Source: Heyndrickxia shackletonii
GTDB lineage: Bacteria > Bacillota > Bacilli > Bacillales > Bacillaceae_C
Assembly: GCF_001420715.1 (NCBI RefSeq)
Contig: NZ_LJJC01000004.1
Location: 3,432,783 to 3,496,782, forward strand
Direction: 5' to 3'
Length of the DNA: 64,000 nt
In this document: piece after piece, positions 25,765-35,957 of the stretch
How the letters are laid out: the number at the start of each line of letters is the position of its first letter
How positions within the stretch are numbered: position 1 is the stretch's first letter
Notes under the pieces: generated by a model
What the model was told of the DNA's origin: nothing
Seen by the model: the letters and a program-made list of their open reading frames with translations, nothing else
Databases searched by the model: none
Position numbers and translations under genes: made by a program

Positions 25765-26542
25765 ATCCTACAATATTATAACCTGAATCTACATAAATCA
25801 CTTCACCAGTTACCCCTCTTGATAAATGGCTGAGTAAAGCAACTGTCATATCTCCGACTTCTTCCGCCGTAACATTTTTCTTTAATGGTGCTTTTTCTTC
25901 AATCATTTTCATAATGTCATTAAATCCAGGTACACCTTTTGCAGCAAGCGTACGAATTGGTCCCGCAGAAATAGCATTAACACGGATATTTTCTTTTCCT
26001 AAATCAAATGTTAAATATTTTACACAGGATTCAAGCGCTGCTTTTGCTACTCCCATTACATTGTACCCTGGTATTGCACGAGCAGCCCCAAGATAACTCA
26101 TCGTAACAATAGAACCGCCTTCTGTCATATAAGGCTTCGCTGCCTTAGCTGCAGCTACTAATGAATAGGCACTAGTATCTTGCGCAAATGCATATCCTTC
26201 TCTGGAAGTATCAATAAAATCACCTTTTAAATCCTCCGCATGAGCAAAGGCAACGGAATGAACAACACCATGGATCACTCCTACTTTTTCACCAATTTCA
26301 TTAAAAGCATTTTGAACGCTCTCATCATTATTTACATCACATTGAACAACCAAGCTTTTAGGATAATTATATTTTTCAAGCAGTTGAGTTAATTTTCCTA
26401 GTGAACGTTCCAATCTGTATGTAAAAATTAAGTTTGCCCCTGCATTGTGAAGAGACTGTGCTACTCCCCATGCTATACTGCGTTCATTTGCAACACCCAT
26501 GACTACAATGTTTTTATCTTTTAGTTTTAATAAATCTTCCAT
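25763..26542 (-). CDS. fabI: Enoyl-ACP reductase FabI (NADH)
   Basis: A 259-residue SDR enzyme that carries out the last reduction in each round of fatty acid synthesis. The NAD region is MGVANERSIAWGVAQ near 15-30, and the catalytic Y-x6-K is in AIPGYNVMGVAKAAL near 155-165, with MSYLGA before it. The ATG at 26540-26542 follows GGAGGATAAA. A TATAAT lies upstream near 26577-26582, overlapped by an imperfect dyad (AAACCAGGTATAATA) that may be a FapR site; this is uncertain. Confidence 0.95.
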   Translation of the reverse strand: MEDLLKLKDKNIVVMGVANERSIAWGVAQSLHNAGANLIFTYRLERSLGKLTQLLEKYNYPKSLVVQCDVNNDESVQNAFNEIGEKVGVIHGVVHSVAFAHAEDLKGDFIDTSREGYAFAQDTSAYSLVAAAKAAKPYMTEGGSIVTMSYLGAARAIPGYNVMGVAKAALESCVKYLTFDLGKENIRVNAISAGPIRTLAAKGVPGFNDIMKMIEEKAPLKKNVTAEEVGDMTVALLSHLSRGVTGEVIYVDSGYNIVG

Positions 26543-26629
26543 TTTATCCTCCAACAAAATATTATGTTTCTCTTTATATTATACCTGGTTTTAGCAGCTG
26601 TTACTATATTTGAAACACTTCATTTTTAT

Positions 26630-26707
26630 TTTAGGGTGATTTGGTCAGGAGAAATCCACTCATATGTGTATTTCCCTATTCTCCCTGAACGCAAAATCAC
26701 CCCTAAA
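26630..26707. repeat. Long imperfect stem-loop between yjbQ and fabI
   Basis: The outer arms TTTAGGGTGATTT and AAATCACCCCTAAA pair, and inner segments TCAGGAGAA / TTCTCCCTGA and CATATG continue the stem. It lies just after the yjbQ stop side and could act as its terminator, though without a clear T run. Confidence 0.55.
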
Positions 26708-26726
26708 TTTATTCAATTTCATCGTA

Positions 26727-28577
26727 TTACTCGCAAAATTCAAGCTCCCGCTTCAGTTCATCTGCATACTCTTTTGAACCTGTAATAATTAAACGATCAT
26801 GTAAATGCAACTGTGTATCCCCATGCGGCACAATAGAGTCATTTCCGCGGAATATCCGTACGAAAATAATATCTCCTGTGAATGGGAACCTTCTTAATGT
26901 CATTCCTTCAAATTCGTGATTTAACATCGTGATTTCAAATAGCGATGTCTCTTTATTAGTTAATAAATTGATTATATCCGGTGATTCAATGAATGCCCGT
27001 AACAATGCTTGTGTGGACAGCAATGTAGAAAAAAACTCTACCCCCTGTTCCGTCGTTGATTCTTCAAGACTTGGACTTTCAATACGGGCAATCACTCTTT
27101 CAACCCCCTTGCGCTTAGCAATCCCTGCTAATTCAGAATTAATTTCCTCATTTCCTGTCATAATAACGACAATATCAGCTTCAAATATCCCTGCCTTTTC
27201 CAGTGAATCTGATTCATAATTTTCAATTTCAATGACATCAAATAGGGAATCAGCAATTTGATTTTCCGCTTTATCTAATTTCGTGTGATACAAGGTTGGC
27301 GAATACAAGGATGATTTTAATTCCCTATTAACTGACATGGTCAATTGATTTGCCCCGACAAGCGCAACCTTCAATTTGCGTACTTGAATATTTTCTTTTG
27401 GAAATAACTTTCTAAAGATAATTGGCGTAATAATGCATGTAATGACTGCCACTAATATTAGCGTACCGCTCATGCTTGTCGAAATAACTCCTATACGTTC
27501 CGCAATTTTGGCTGCCGCAATGACCAACGAAAGGGTCGAGGTCAGCAAAAATGCAGAGGATACAACCGTTTTCGTATCATACCATTTTTTTAAAAGCAGG
27601 ACCGGAAAAATTTTCGAAATAAAAAAGGCAATCATTAAAAGTGGAATAAACATTAGCAATTTTGGATCACTCAGCATGGAATGTAAATCCAAATCTACCC
27701 CAACCATGACAAAGAAAATCGGGATGAGAAAGCCATATCCAAAAGAATCAAGCTGCCGAACCATTTCTTGATTTGGCGATAATAAGGACACGAGTGTCCC
27801 CGCTAGGAAGGCACCAAGAATATTCTCTGCTCCAACAGATTCCGATAACGCAACTAAAATAATAATTAGCGTAAAAATAGCTCTTGTTCCTATTTGCACT
27901 GTTCCTGTGGAAAGCTTTTTAAATAAGGATCTTTTTTTAAATCCCTTTGCAATAAAATATAACAGAACTCCACCTGCAAACAAAATCAATAATAGCCACA
28001 TATTGCTTGTTTCTTTGCCTGAGAGAGAAACAAAGACTGCCAATAAAATCATCGTAACTAAATCTGCGATTACAGCTATCAATAAGATAATCTGTCCTAT
28101 TCCAGTCTTCATAATATGTGCGTCTTTCAAGGTTGGCACTACAACACCAAGTGAAATAGTGGATATAATTAATGTCATAAGGAATGCATTATGAATTAGT
28201 CCGATAAAGACAAATACATAGGATAGAATAACAGAAACGATAAATATGCCGATAAAGATAATAATAGCTACCTTTAAACGGTTTGGTTCTTTCTTCCCGT
28301 TCGGCAATGTTACTGACTTTTTTCTGCTTACAAATGCTGAAAAATCTATTTCAACTCCACTTAAAAACATTAAGAAAATAAACCCTAAAGTGGATAATGT
28401 GTTAAGCCAAGTGTCTTTTTCAATTATATCGAACCCGCTTTTTCCAATAATTAACCCTACGATAATTTCACCGATTACGACAGGTATAAAGGATAGTTTT
28501 AATCGGTGTAAAAGGATTGGCGTTAAAAACGCAGCCACAATTACAATCAATAATGAAGCAACAGATGTATGTGCCAT
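26727..28577 (-). CDS. yjbQ: CPA2 cation:proton antiporter YjbQ
   Basis: A 616-residue protein. Residues about 1-385 form a 12-13 helix Na+/K+:H+ exchanger domain (GEIIVGLIIGKSGFD, FLSGVEIDF, LGAFLAGTLVSLL, FFVMVGVDLDL). Residues 400-520 form a RCK/TrkA-N domain (KVALVGANQLTMSVN, IVVIMTGNEEINS), and 530-616 a TrkA-C domain. It probably exports monovalent cations, most likely potassium, in exchange for protons across the cell membrane, gated by ligand binding to the RCK domain. In B. subtilis it adjoins prpE as here, although here prpE is divergent. Confidence 0.9.
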   Translation of the reverse strand: MAHTSVASLLIVIVAAFLTPILLHRLKLSFIPVVIGEIIVGLIIGKSGFDIIEKDTWLNTLSTLGFIFLMFLSGVEIDFSAFVSRKKSVTLPNGKKEPNRLKVAIIIFIGIFIVSVILSYVFVFIGLIHNAFLMTLIISTISLGVVVPTLKDAHIMKTGIGQIILLIAVIADLVTMILLAVFVSLSGKETSNMWLLLILFAGGVLLYFIAKGFKKRSLFKKLSTGTVQIGTRAIFTLIIILVALSESVGAENILGAFLAGTLVSLLSPNQEMVRQLDSFGYGFLIPIFFVMVGVDLDLHSMLSDPKLLMFIPLLMIAFFISKIFPVLLLKKWYDTKTVVSSAFLLTSTLSLVIAAAKIAERIGVISTSMSGTLILVAVITCIITPIIFRKLFPKENIQVRKLKVALVGANQLTMSVNRELKSSLYSPTLYHTKLDKAENQIADSLFDVIEIENYESDSLEKAGIFEADIVVIMTGNEEINSELAGIAKRKGVERVIARIESPSLEESTTEQGVEFFSTLLSTQALLRAFIESPDIINLLTNKETSLFEITMLNHEFEGMTLRRFPFTGDIIFVRIFRGNDSIVPHGDTQLHLHDRLIITGSKEYADELKRELEFCE

Positions 28578-28919
28578 TGTTCATCTCCCTTCTAAAATAA
28601 TTCAACTCTAATATCAAGAGTTAACCTGAGCCGAATGGGAAAAAATAGCCGTTAATTCCCTAAATTTGCCGCTAATTTCATTTAGCCTGCCGAGCCATTG
28701 CTATAACTATTTCTAGTGTTATTTTCGCCAGTTCTGGTGATTATTCCGCCAGTTCCGGTGATAATCACCGCGAAATGATTATTCGTAAATTATCCCTATT
28801 CGGCTAAAACACAATTAAAAAAATTGTTAGTTTCTATCCTAACAAGATTCTTTACTTTTGGCTAATAATAACCTTATTCATTTTTCAAATTTATTTTACC
28901 CATGGGAAGGAGGATTCAT
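28578..28919. other. Intergenic region between yjbQ and prpE with short repeats
   Basis: Variants of GCCAGTTCYGGTGATTAT recur at about 28726-28770, with the palindrome GGTGATAATCACC at about 28757. No gene is seen. Confidence 0.5.
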
Positions 28920-29660
28920 ATGAAAATGGATATTATCGGGGATATTCACGGTTGTTTTAGTGAATTTCATCAATTAACTATACAGTTAGGTTATGTCTGG
29001 AAGGATGGGATTCCAGTTCATCCAAGCGGCCGTTGTCTTGGATTTGTGGGTGATTTAACGGATCGTGGCCCGGAGTCGCTAAAGGTAATTGATATTGTCT
29101 ACCAGCTGTGGAAAGAAAAACAAGCATATTATGTGCCGGGAAATCACTGCAATAAACTATATCGGTATTTTTTAGGAAACAAGGTGCAAGTAACCCATGG
29201 ACTTGAAACAACTGTTGCGGAGTTATCTGCATGTACTGATCAACAAAAAAAACACTACAGAAATATTTTTGTGGAAATGTATGAAAACTCACCACTCTAT
29301 TTGCTGTTAGATAATAACAGGCTTGTGATTGCACATGCTGGAATTCGTGAAGATTTTATTGGAAAAATGAATAGTAAAGTAAAAACGTTTGTTCTTTATG
29401 GAGATATTACAGGGGAAAAACACCCGGATGGTTCACCTGTAAGAAGAGATTGGGCAAAATTGTACAATGGTAAACCAACCATTGTCTATGGACATACACC
29501 GGTTTTAGAACCAAGGTTTATCCGTAATACAGTTAATATCGATACGGGAGCGGTTTTTGGAGGAAAATTGACTGCCCTTAAGTACCCGGAGATGGAAACA
29601 ATTTCTGTGCCATCTTCCTTGCCGTTTGTTGGTGAGAAATTTAACCATTTTGATTCTTAA
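28920..29660 (+). CDS. prpE: Bis(5'-nucleosyl)-tetraphosphatase PrpE
   Basis: A 246-residue metallophosphoesterase. All motifs are visible: GDIHGC (residues 6-11), GDLTDRGPE near 43, GNHC near 74, AHAG near 137 and YGHTPV near 192. PrpE splits Ap4A asymmetrically and was first described as a PPP-type phosphatase, with a role in spore germination in B. subtilis. The ATG at 28920 follows AAGGAGG; the longer upstream start has no ribosome site. Confidence 0.92.
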   Translation: MKMDIIGDIHGCFSEFHQLTIQLGYVWKDGIPVHPSGRCLGFVGDLTDRGPESLKVIDIVYQLWKEKQAYYVPGNHCNKLYRYFLGNKVQVTHGLETTVAELSACTDQQKKHYRNIFVEMYENSPLYLLLDNNRLVIAHAGIREDFIGKMNSKVKTFVLYGDITGEKHPDGSPVRRDWAKLYNGKPTIVYGHTPVLEPRFIRNTVNIDTGAVFGGKLTALKYPEMETISVPSSLPFVGEKFNHFDS

Positions 29661-29719
29661 TTAAGAAGGCAGCGATGAACATTTTCCTATCTATCATCAT
29701 ACCCGATCATTTTCCCACA
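29661..29719 (+). other. Short spacer after prpE
   Basis: Nothing recognisable before the palindrome array begins. Confidence 0.4.
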
Positions 29720-30048
29720 CGAAGTGTCCTTCATAACCCCGTGAAGGACACTTCGCTTATTTTCAATCTTTTTCTTGTCCCTCATAACTCCGATGAAGGT
29801 CACGTTGCTTGTTTTTTATCACTATCTTGTCCCTCATAACCCCGATGAAGGACACTTCCCTTGTTTTTTATCACTATCTTGTCCCTCATAGCCCCGATGA
29901 AGGACACTTCCCTTGTTTTCTTTCTATTTCTTGTCCTTCATAACCCCGTGAAGGACACTTCCCTTGTTTTCTTTCTATTTCTTGTCCTTCATAGCCCTGA
30001 TGAAGGACACTTCCCTTGTTTTCTATCAATACCCGGTCCTTCATAACT
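29720..30048. repeat. Tandem array of seven palindromic 51-54 bp units
   Basis: Units begin at about 29726, 29777, 29829, 29881, 29933, 29984 and 30036 (the last cut short). Each holds an inverted repeat of the type GTCCTTCAT...ATGAAGGAC and a pyrimidine-rich spacer CTTCCCTTGTTTTCT. The first unit is a perfect palindrome with 14-base arms (29720-29755). Open frames here are repeat artefacts. Confidence 0.88.
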
Positions 30049-30133
30049 CCAACATCCCAGTTAATTTCCATAATATGGCTTCGAATGTACATTCTCAGAA
30101 CTGAAACTGAGGTATTTACCTTTTAGTTTTTTT

Positions 30134-30168
30134 ATAAAAAAAACAGCACTAATTAAAAAGTGCTGCTT
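30134..30168 (-). terminator. Terminator after yjbO
   Basis: AGCAGCACT and AGTGCTGTT arms, then a T run on the minus strand. Confidence 0.8.
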
Positions 30169-30171
30169 ACA

Positions 30172-31050
30172 TTACGGCCTGATATCTTCCGGAATTTCAC
30201 TGTGAAACGTCATTTCCTCTTTCGTTATCGGATGTATAAAGTGTAAATCACTGCAATGCAATGCTTGTCTTGTAAACTGAGTTGTGTTCCCACCATATAG
30301 GTCATCCCCTAACAAAGGGTGACCGATATAGGACATATGGACACGAATTTGGTGTGTCCTTCCAGTATCTAACCACACTTTCACATGGCTAAAACCCACA
30401 TGCTGTTCCAGCACTTCAAAATGAGTGCACGCATATTGACCGTCCGGCCTGACTTCCCTTTCAATGATGCTTGTTTCTTTTCTCCCAATTGGAGCTTCTA
30501 TTGTTCCGAAATTGTCTGTAAAATAACCTTCTGCTAATGCTTGGTATGTTCGTTTGATTTGCCTTTTTTGCTGTAACAAGCTGCATAGATGATGAATATA
30601 TCGATGCTTCGCAATGAGTACCAACCCAGACGTATTTCGATCCAGCCTTGTAACTATATGGGCAGATGATTCAATGGATTGCTTCTCATAATAGCCCATT
30701 AATGCATTTGCTAAACTGCCTGTCGGATGCTCCCTCGAAGGGATGGTACTCATATAAGGAGGCTTATCAATAACTAGAATGGATGGATCCTCAAAAACGA
30801 TGTTTAATGGTATATTTTCACTTACCAATGTCTCGCTTCGCTCTTCCGGCGGGAAAACAATATCTAATTTATCTCCAGTTCTCAGCTTATATCGAACATT
30901 TTCTTCCTTCCCATTTACCGAAATATTCCCGCCGTTAAACTTAATATCTGTTAATGCTCTCCGGGAAATTTCGTGCTCCGCCAAAAATTGTTTGATCCAT
31001 TTATCAGCGTCTTTCTCCTCAATTACCCAGTGTAAGTTAAATGGTGCCAC
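30172..31050 (-). CDS. yjbO: RluA/RluD-family rRNA pseudouridine synthase YjbO
   Basis: A 292-residue protein with a GTG start after GGAGGGG. Residues about 15-75 form an S4-like RNA-binding domain. The catalytic motif TRLDRNTSGLVLIAKH near residues 135-150 has the essential Asp, and TGRTHQIRVHMSYIGHPLLGDDLYGG near 230 is the second family motif. It converts uridine to pseudouridine in 23S or other RNA. It follows the NAD kinase gene on the same strand at about 80 bases. Confidence 0.9.
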   Translation of the reverse strand: MAPFNLHWVIEEKDADKWIKQFLAEHEISRRALTDIKFNGGNISVNGKEENVRYKLRTGDKLDIVFPPEERSETLVSENIPLNIVFEDPSILVIDKPPYMSTIPSREHPTGSLANALMGYYEKQSIESSAHIVTRLDRNTSGLVLIAKHRYIHHLCSLLQQKRQIKRTYQALAEGYFTDNFGTIEAPIGRKETSIIEREVRPDGQYACTHFEVLEQHVGFSHVKVWLDTGRTHQIRVHMSYIGHPLLGDDLYGGNTTQFTRQALHCSDLHFIHPITKEEMTFHSEIPEDIRP

Positions 31051-31130
31051 AGGACCCCTCCACTGTTATCATCTTTGCGAAATCCACTATCTGTCTAAAG
31101 TGAAAAAATAGGGCCCGCAAAATCAATATT

Positions 31131-31934
31131 TTATTGATCTTTATCTGCAATAAAAGAATCATGTACCCTTGTCCAAAAAGGTAATGGACGAAATCTTGCA
31201 AACCGGATTTTTTCATTCGCCACACGGAATTGAATGGATTTTACATCCTTATGCAGCAATGTTAAATGATCAATCGTTATCATGAAATCCTGATCTCGAA
31301 CAGGCTTTAATGTGCAGGTATGATGCGATGGCAAAATCAATGGTGAGCCGATTGTCCTGAATACCTTGTTATTAATCGATGCCATTTCCGCCAATTGAAT
31401 GGCCTGCAATGATGGATGGATAATGGCACCACCGAGGGCTTTATTATAAGCGGTGCTGCCTGATGGGGTGGAAACACAGAGACCATCTCCTCTGAATCGT
31501 TCAAAGTGCAGACCCTTAATTTCAATATCCATTACCAATGTACCTTCCACACATTTAACGGTAGATTCATTCAAAGCCAAATATCTTGTTTCTTTTCCAC
31601 CGTGTTGATATCGAATAATCACTTCAAGAGTCGGATATTCCACCACTTGATAAGGGGTTTTAGCAATAGCGATTACCAGTTTTTCAATTTCATCTGGAAC
31701 CCAATCTGCATAAAAACCAAGATGCCCTGTATGAATTCCAACGAATGCCGTCTTATCTAATCTTGAGCTGTAACGATGAAAGGCATAAAGAAGCGTCCCG
31801 TCTCCGCCCACGGAAATTACAATATCAGGCTGCGATTCATCATATGTTAAACCAAAATCCTGTAAATATGTACGAATTTTGTGCATTAATGCATTTGATT
31901 GTGCATTTCCTTTTGAGGTTATTGAAAATTTCAA
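31131..31934 (-). CDS. nadK: NAD kinase
   Basis: A 267-residue ATP-NAD kinase (B. subtilis YjbN/PpnKA/NadF type). The start is a TTG at 31932-31934, seven bases after [22 protein letters not shown] near residues 38-50 is the GGDGT motif, LNESTVK near 118 the NE/D motif, and [26 protein letters not shown] near 145-170 the substrate region. It makes NADP from NAD. It lies between relQ and yjbO, as in B. subtilis. Confidence 0.94.
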   Translation of the reverse strand: MKFSITSKGNAQSNALMHKIRTYLQDFGLTYDESQPDIVISVGGDGTLLYAFHRYSSRLDKTAFVGIHTGHLGFYADWVPDEIEKLVIAIAKTPYQVVEYPTLEVIIRYQHGGKETRYLALNESTVKCVEGTLVMDIEIKGLHFERFRGDGLCVSTPSGSTAYNKALGGAIIHPSLQAIQLAEMASINNKVFRTIGSPLILPSHHTCTLKPVRDQDFMITIDHLTLLHKDVKSIQFRVANEKIRFARFRPLPFWTRVHDSFIADKDQ

Positions 31935-32108
31935 GTAATTACACCTTCCTTCCAAACTAACAACTATTCATTCGAAATACTGTATTCGTATTGATCGTTG
32001 TTTTTCGTACATTGTTATAAATCCTAATGTAGACTGAGTTTCAGGTCATTTTTTCATTTATTCTTAATCTAAATATAGGCTTCGTCTAGTTTTAGAAAAG
32101 AGCCTTTT

Positions 32109-32756
32109 TTAATTCCTGCTTTCCTTATCCGATTTATTTTTTTCCTTATTTTTTGTGAAAAAAGCCTGTGCCTCTTGAATTTCTTCTCGTATTTCTGACA
32201 TTTCTTCGTCTAGAAGAAATGCTGCTTCTGCAGCTCTTTGCAGGCGCATTTTTATATCTTCAGGGAATTGACCACGATATTTATAATTTAGGGAATGCTC
32301 AATGGTAGCCCAAAAATTCATTGCCAATGTTCGTATTTGTATCTCAGCTAGTATTTTTTTCTCACCATGAATTGTTTGGACGGGGTATTCGATGACAACA
32401 TGATACGACCGATAACCACTTGATTTTTTATTAGTAATATAGTCTCGTTCTTCTACTATTTTGAAATCGTTTCTTAATCTTAAAAGAGAAACAACTTTTT
32501 TTATATCATCCACAAATTGACACATCATACGCAAGCCAGCTATATCCTGCATTTCTGCTTCTAATCTGTCAAGCGGTATCTTCTTTTGCGTTGCCTTATC
32601 AAGTATGCTTGATATTGGTTTTACTCGGCCGGTGACGAATTCTATCGGTGAATGTATATGTTCCTGTTCAAAAAGTGTTCTCATTCCTTTTAATTTTACT
32701 TTTAATTCATCTACTGCCTGCTTATACGGAGCTAGAAATTGGTCCCAATGATTCAT
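32109..32756 (-). CDS. relQ: Small (p)ppGpp synthetase RelQ/SasB (YjbM)
   Basis: A 215-residue single-domain alarmone synthetase. The start ATG at 32754-32756 follows AAGGGGG. The synthetase motifs are in RVKPISSILDKA near 46, DIAGLRMMCQFVDDI near 70, DYITNKKSSGYRSYHVVIEYP near 105 and EIQIRTLAMNFWATIEHSLNYKY near 140-162. It makes pppGpp/ppGpp from ATP and GTP or GDP and acts as a homotetramer. There is no hydrolase domain, as expected. Together with nadK and yjbO it is probably an operon. Confidence 0.93.
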   Translation of the reverse strand: MNHWDQFLAPYKQAVDELKVKLKGMRTLFEQEHIHSPIEFVTGRVKPISSILDKATQKKIPLDRLEAEMQDIAGLRMMCQFVDDIKKVVSLLRLRNDFKIVEERDYITNKKSSGYRSYHVVIEYPVQTIHGEKKILAEIQIRTLAMNFWATIEHSLNYKYRGQFPEDIKMRLQRAAEAAFLLDEEMSEIREEIQEAQAFFTKNKEKNKSDKESRN

Positions 32757-32985
32757 TAGGCATAACCCCCTTCTTGTTTCCAAGCGATGTATTCTATAGT
32801 TGAATTTTTAAGAGCAGTGCAGGCTCTTACAACCTTATGTATTTGATATTGACATCTAAGACTCCCAATCCCTTTTTTTCAACATTTATTATATCTTATA
32901 ATGCTTGGTTATTGCGAATGAAATATTAGCATTGATAAAATACGGTTATTGCGTGGAAATTTTTATTAAAGGGGTCTAATCATTT

Positions 32986-33561
32986 ATGAGCAGTGAATTG
33001 GAAATCGAATTTAAAAACCTAGTGACAGTGGACGAATTCACGAAATTGATTCATGAATTTAACATCAAAAAGGAAGACATGGTCATACAAAAAAACTATT
33101 ATTTTGATACTCCAGAGTTTGACATAAAAAATATAAGCTGTGCTCTCAGAATCAGAAAAAAGAAAGGGGATTATGAGCTGACTTTAAAACAGCCTGTGAA
33201 GGATGGTAATTGGGAAACAAATGAAAATCTTGAAGAACCAGCAGCACTAAAAATGATTGAAACAGGCTATCTCCCTGATGGTGAAGTGAAAAATACATTA
33301 ACAGATTTAAATATTGATTTTAACACCCTTTCTTGCTTCGGAAGTCTAACTACCAAAAGGGCTGAAATTGCTTATTTAGGGGGATTATTAGTTTTTGACT
33401 ATAGTTCCTATTTAAATAAAGAGGATTATGAGATAGAATATGAAGTAACAGATAAGAATAAGGGGGAAGAAAATTTTCGCAAATTACTGGAGCATTTTCA
33501 AATACCCCTTAGACTATCGGAAAATAAAGTTATTAGATTTTATCGAGAGTACAAGAAATGA
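32986..33561 (+). CDS. yjbK: CYTH domain protein YjbK
   Basis: A 191-residue CYTH-fold protein. ELEIEFKNLV at the N-terminus carries the E-x-E-x-K signature, KNYYFDTPEF near residue 35, ALRIRKKKGDYELTLKQP near 52-70 and EIEYEV near 150 supply the other charged residues of the tunnel. The family binds or splits triphosphates such as inorganic triphosphate; the YjbK substrate is not certain. It diverges from relQ. Confidence 0.88.
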   Translation: MSSELEIEFKNLVTVDEFTKLIHEFNIKKEDMVIQKNYYFDTPEFDIKNISCALRIRKKKGDYELTLKQPVKDGNWETNENLEEPAALKMIETGYLPDGEVKNTLTDLNIDFNTLSCFGSLTTKRAEIAYLGGLLVFDYSSYLNKEDYEIEYEVTDKNKGEENFRKLLEHFQIPLRLSENKVIRFYREYKK

Positions 33562-33682
33562 AAAAATGGACATTAATTTTATGTATCCGACAATTGTATG
33601 ATTATGGCGATACAACAATGCTCACGAGTTTAACGAAAAAAATTAAATGTTCTATTCTAAAAGTAGGAGAGGCACTTTAAAG

Positions 33683-34303
33683 ATGAATGTAAATCAGCTT
33701 AAAACGATAATGGAACTACAAGCTTTGCAAAATCTATCGTCTGCAAGCACACTAGCTTCAACAGAAGATAACAGCAGTTCATTATTTCAAGAGCTTTTAG
33801 CTAATGCATTACAAGACTTATCGGACAATTCCTCAACGGGTATGAATACAATAAGTGGATTATCATCCCCTGCCAATTATATTAATACTCTTCCGTTGTT
33901 AAACACAATCGAAAATAATGATAGTGTTCCCAAAGATCTGGACAGCCTTATTAAGAATGCAGCGAATAAATATGACTTGCCCGAAAATCTAATAAAGTCC
34001 GTTATTAAACAAGAATCAAATTTTAATCCAAAAGCTGTTAGCAGTTCCGGTGCTTCCGGATTGATGCAATTAATGCCATCTACGGCCAAAAGTCTCGGTG
34101 TGACGAATATATTTGACCCGGCTGAAAATATTGATGCAGGATCAAAATATTTAAGGAGTATGCTGGACAAATTTGATGGAAACATCGTATTAGCTCTTGC
34201 AGCATACAATGCCGGTCCAGGTAATGTCGAACGATATAATGGAGTACCTCCATTTAAGGAAACACAAAATTATGTCAGACGTATAACCAGTCAATTAGTA
34301 TAG
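33683..34303 (+). CDS. cwlQ: Lytic transglycosylase CwlQ (YjbJ)
   Basis: A 206-residue protein. After a Ser/Thr/Asn-rich N-terminal half comes an SLT (Slt70-like) domain from residue 90: [31 protein letters not shown] with the catalytic Glu, [14 protein letters not shown] and [18 protein letters not shown]. CwlQ of B. subtilis cuts peptidoglycan and has both muramidase and transglycosylase activity. The ATG at 33683 follows GGAGAGG. A classical signal peptide is missing, as in YjbJ. Confidence 0.9.
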   Translation: MNVNQLKTIMELQALQNLSSASTLASTEDNSSSLFQELLANALQDLSDNSSTGMNTISGLSSPANYINTLPLLNTIENNDSVPKDLDSLIKNAANKYDLPENLIKSVIKQESNFNPKAVSSSGASGLMQLMPSTAKSLGVTNIFDPAENIDAGSKYLRSMLDKFDGNIVLALAAYNAGPGNVERYNGVPPFKETQNYVRRITSQLV

Positions 34304-34335
34304 CCGCTGTAACAATTGTGCAGCGGTATTTTTTA
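34303..34335 (+). terminator. Terminator after cwlQ
   Basis: CCGCTG and CAGCGG arms followed by TATTTTTT. Confidence 0.8.
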
Positions 34336-34623
34336 TGATTTGAATTTCCTTGAAGAAAGTATAACGTATAGATATTTGTAAAAAATAAAACAATTATAAG
34401 CTATTTGTTTGTGTTATTAATAGGTCATTGCTAAAATAAGTATACATAATACAACTATTAAGGTTATTTTCTATACAAATGCTGCTTTTTTTCTAACGTT
34501 TCATTTCGGGGTATCATTTCTTATAAAAAGTTATTCTATCTTACCCGGAGAAATTTTTTGATTTTCGACAAAGCAGCAATAAAGTATATGAAAAGAGCCG
34601 TTAATAAAAGGGGTAATTATCAT
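34336..34623. other. Intergenic region between cwlQ and yjbI
   Basis: AT-rich, no gene or RNA recognised. A promoter for yjbI-spxH must be here but I cannot define it. Confidence 0.4.
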
Positions 34624-35025
34624 ATGGTAGAGAAGCGTATAGTACCGTATGACATCATAGGGGAAGAAACGTTAAACAAATTAGTCGATGCGTTTTATTA
34701 CAGAGTGGCAAGACATCCAGATTTAATTCCCATTTTTCCTGAGGATTTATCTGAAGTGGCGAGAAAACAGAAACAATTTTTAACACAGTTTTTAGGCGGA
34801 CCAACTCTTTATTCAAATGAGCACGGACATCCCATGATGCGAGCAAGACACTTACCTCATGAGATTACACCAAAACGTGCTAAAGCATGGTTATCCTGTA
34901 TGAGTGCAGCAATGGACGAGGTCAAATTAGAGGGACCAATTCGGGAACAATTTTTTTCGAGATTAGTCTTAACGGCACAACATATGGTGAACACACCTGA
35001 CACAACTAAAGGTGAGGAACATTGA
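34624..35025 (+). CDS. yjbI: Group II truncated haemoglobin YjbI
   Basis: A 133-residue truncated globin. The start ATG (34624) follows [25 protein letters not shown] is the N-terminal helix with the distal Tyr region, [26 protein letters not shown] holds the proximal His in RHLPHEI, and [16 protein letters not shown] includes the group II Trp. It binds haem and oxygen. In B. subtilis its gene is paired with yjbH (spxH), as here: the stop overlaps the spxH TTG start. Confidence 0.92.
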   Translation: MVEKRIVPYDIIGEETLNKLVDAFYYRVARHPDLIPIFPEDLSEVARKQKQFLTQFLGGPTLYSNEHGHPMMRARHLPHEITPKRAKAWLSCMSAAMDEVKLEGPIREQFFSRLVLTAQHMVNTPDTTKGEEH

Positions 35026-35885
35026 AAGATTTTAAAACTGAAATAAATATGCTTGAATTGTGTAACCAAGACAAGAAACCTTTGGAAATATATATTTTTG
35101 TCGATCCTTTATGTCCCGAATGTTGGGCATTGGAACCAATTATGAAGAAACTATTTATAGAATATGGGTCTTTTTTCAGACTAAGACATGTATTAAGTGG
35201 TAAACTTTCAACACTGAATCTTAGCGCGAAAAAGCATGAATCGATCGCACAGCTTTGGGAGAAAACAGCAAGCAGAACGGGCATGTCCTGTGATGGAAGC
35301 CTTTGGTTTGATAATCCCATTTCATCACCGTATCTCGCATCTATTGCTATTAAAGCCGCTGAATTACAAGGTAAACGTGCTGGCATGCGCTTTTTGCGAA
35401 AAATACAGGAATTAATTTTTTTAAAAAAACAAAATGTTTCTAGTATGGATGTGCTTGTGGAATGTGCCAAAAGCGTTAATCTTGATATTGAGGAATTCAT
35501 AAATGATATTCATTCTTCAAGTGCAGCAAAGGCTTTCCAATGTGATTTGAAAATTGCATCAGAAATGGAAGTAACTGAAATTCCCTCACTCGTATTTTTC
35601 AATGAAAATATTGAGGATGAAGGATTAAAAATAAGTGGTCTTTATCCATATGAAGTATACGTTCAAATTATTTATGAGTTATTAGGGGAAAAACCAGAGC
35701 CTGCCCCCCTTCCGCCAATTGAACGGTTTCTTAAGTATTACGGTGTAGTGGCATCAAAAGAGATTGCTGTCGTATACAATATGACTATTGCAGAGGTCGA
35801 AAAAGAGCTCAAAAAGTGGATACTACAACAAAAGATTCAAAAAATACCAGGTAAATACGGGGCGTTTTGGAAGTTTATCGATTAA
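35022..35885 (+). CDS. spxH: ClpXP adaptor protein SpxH (YjbH)
   Basis: A 287-residue DsbA-like protein with a TTG start five bases after [21 protein letters not shown] near residues 26-40 is the C-x-x-C active-site-like motif of the thioredoxin fold, and the long helical insertion and [13 protein letters not shown] (cis-Pro loop) near 185 fit. SpxH binds the regulator Spx and brings it to ClpXP for breakdown; it aggregates on disulfide stress, which frees Spx. Spx itself is encoded 5.4 kb away in this window. Translationally coupled to yjbI. Confidence 0.93.
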   Translation: MKDFKTEINMLELCNQDKKPLEIYIFVDPLCPECWALEPIMKKLFIEYGSFFRLRHVLSGKLSTLNLSAKKHESIAQLWEKTASRTGMSCDGSLWFDNPISSPYLASIAIKAAELQGKRAGMRFLRKIQELIFLKKQNVSSMDVLVECAKSVNLDIEEFINDIHSSSAAKAFQCDLKIASEMEVTEIPSLVFFNENIEDEGLKISGLYPYEVYVQIIYELLGEKPEPAPLPPIERFLKYYGVVASKEIAVVYNMTIAEVEKELKKWILQQKIQKIPGKYGAFWKFID

Positions 35886-35921
35886 AAAGAATTTGGCAAC
35901 TTGCGCCAAATTCTTTTTTAT
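35886..35921 (+). terminator. Terminator after spxH
   Basis: AAAGAATTTGGC and GCCAAATTCTTT arms around AACTTGC, followed by T. Confidence 0.88.
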
Positions 35922-35957
35922 CTATTTTTCATTAGAAGACGCTGCAAATTTTCTGCA

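Noticed and set aside
29720-30048. Palindromic array considered as CRISPR
   Set aside because: Units are contiguous near-identical repeats with no unique spacers and there are no cas genes in the window.
29861-30092. Repetitive open frames on both strands after prpE
   Set aside because: They only read through the palindrome array; the predicted peptides are internal repeats of the DNA unit.
33558-33680. 40-codon frame overlapping the yjbK stop as ATGA
   Set aside because: No proper ribosome site, no recognised family and the cwlQ ribosome site lies inside it; it is probably the spacer.
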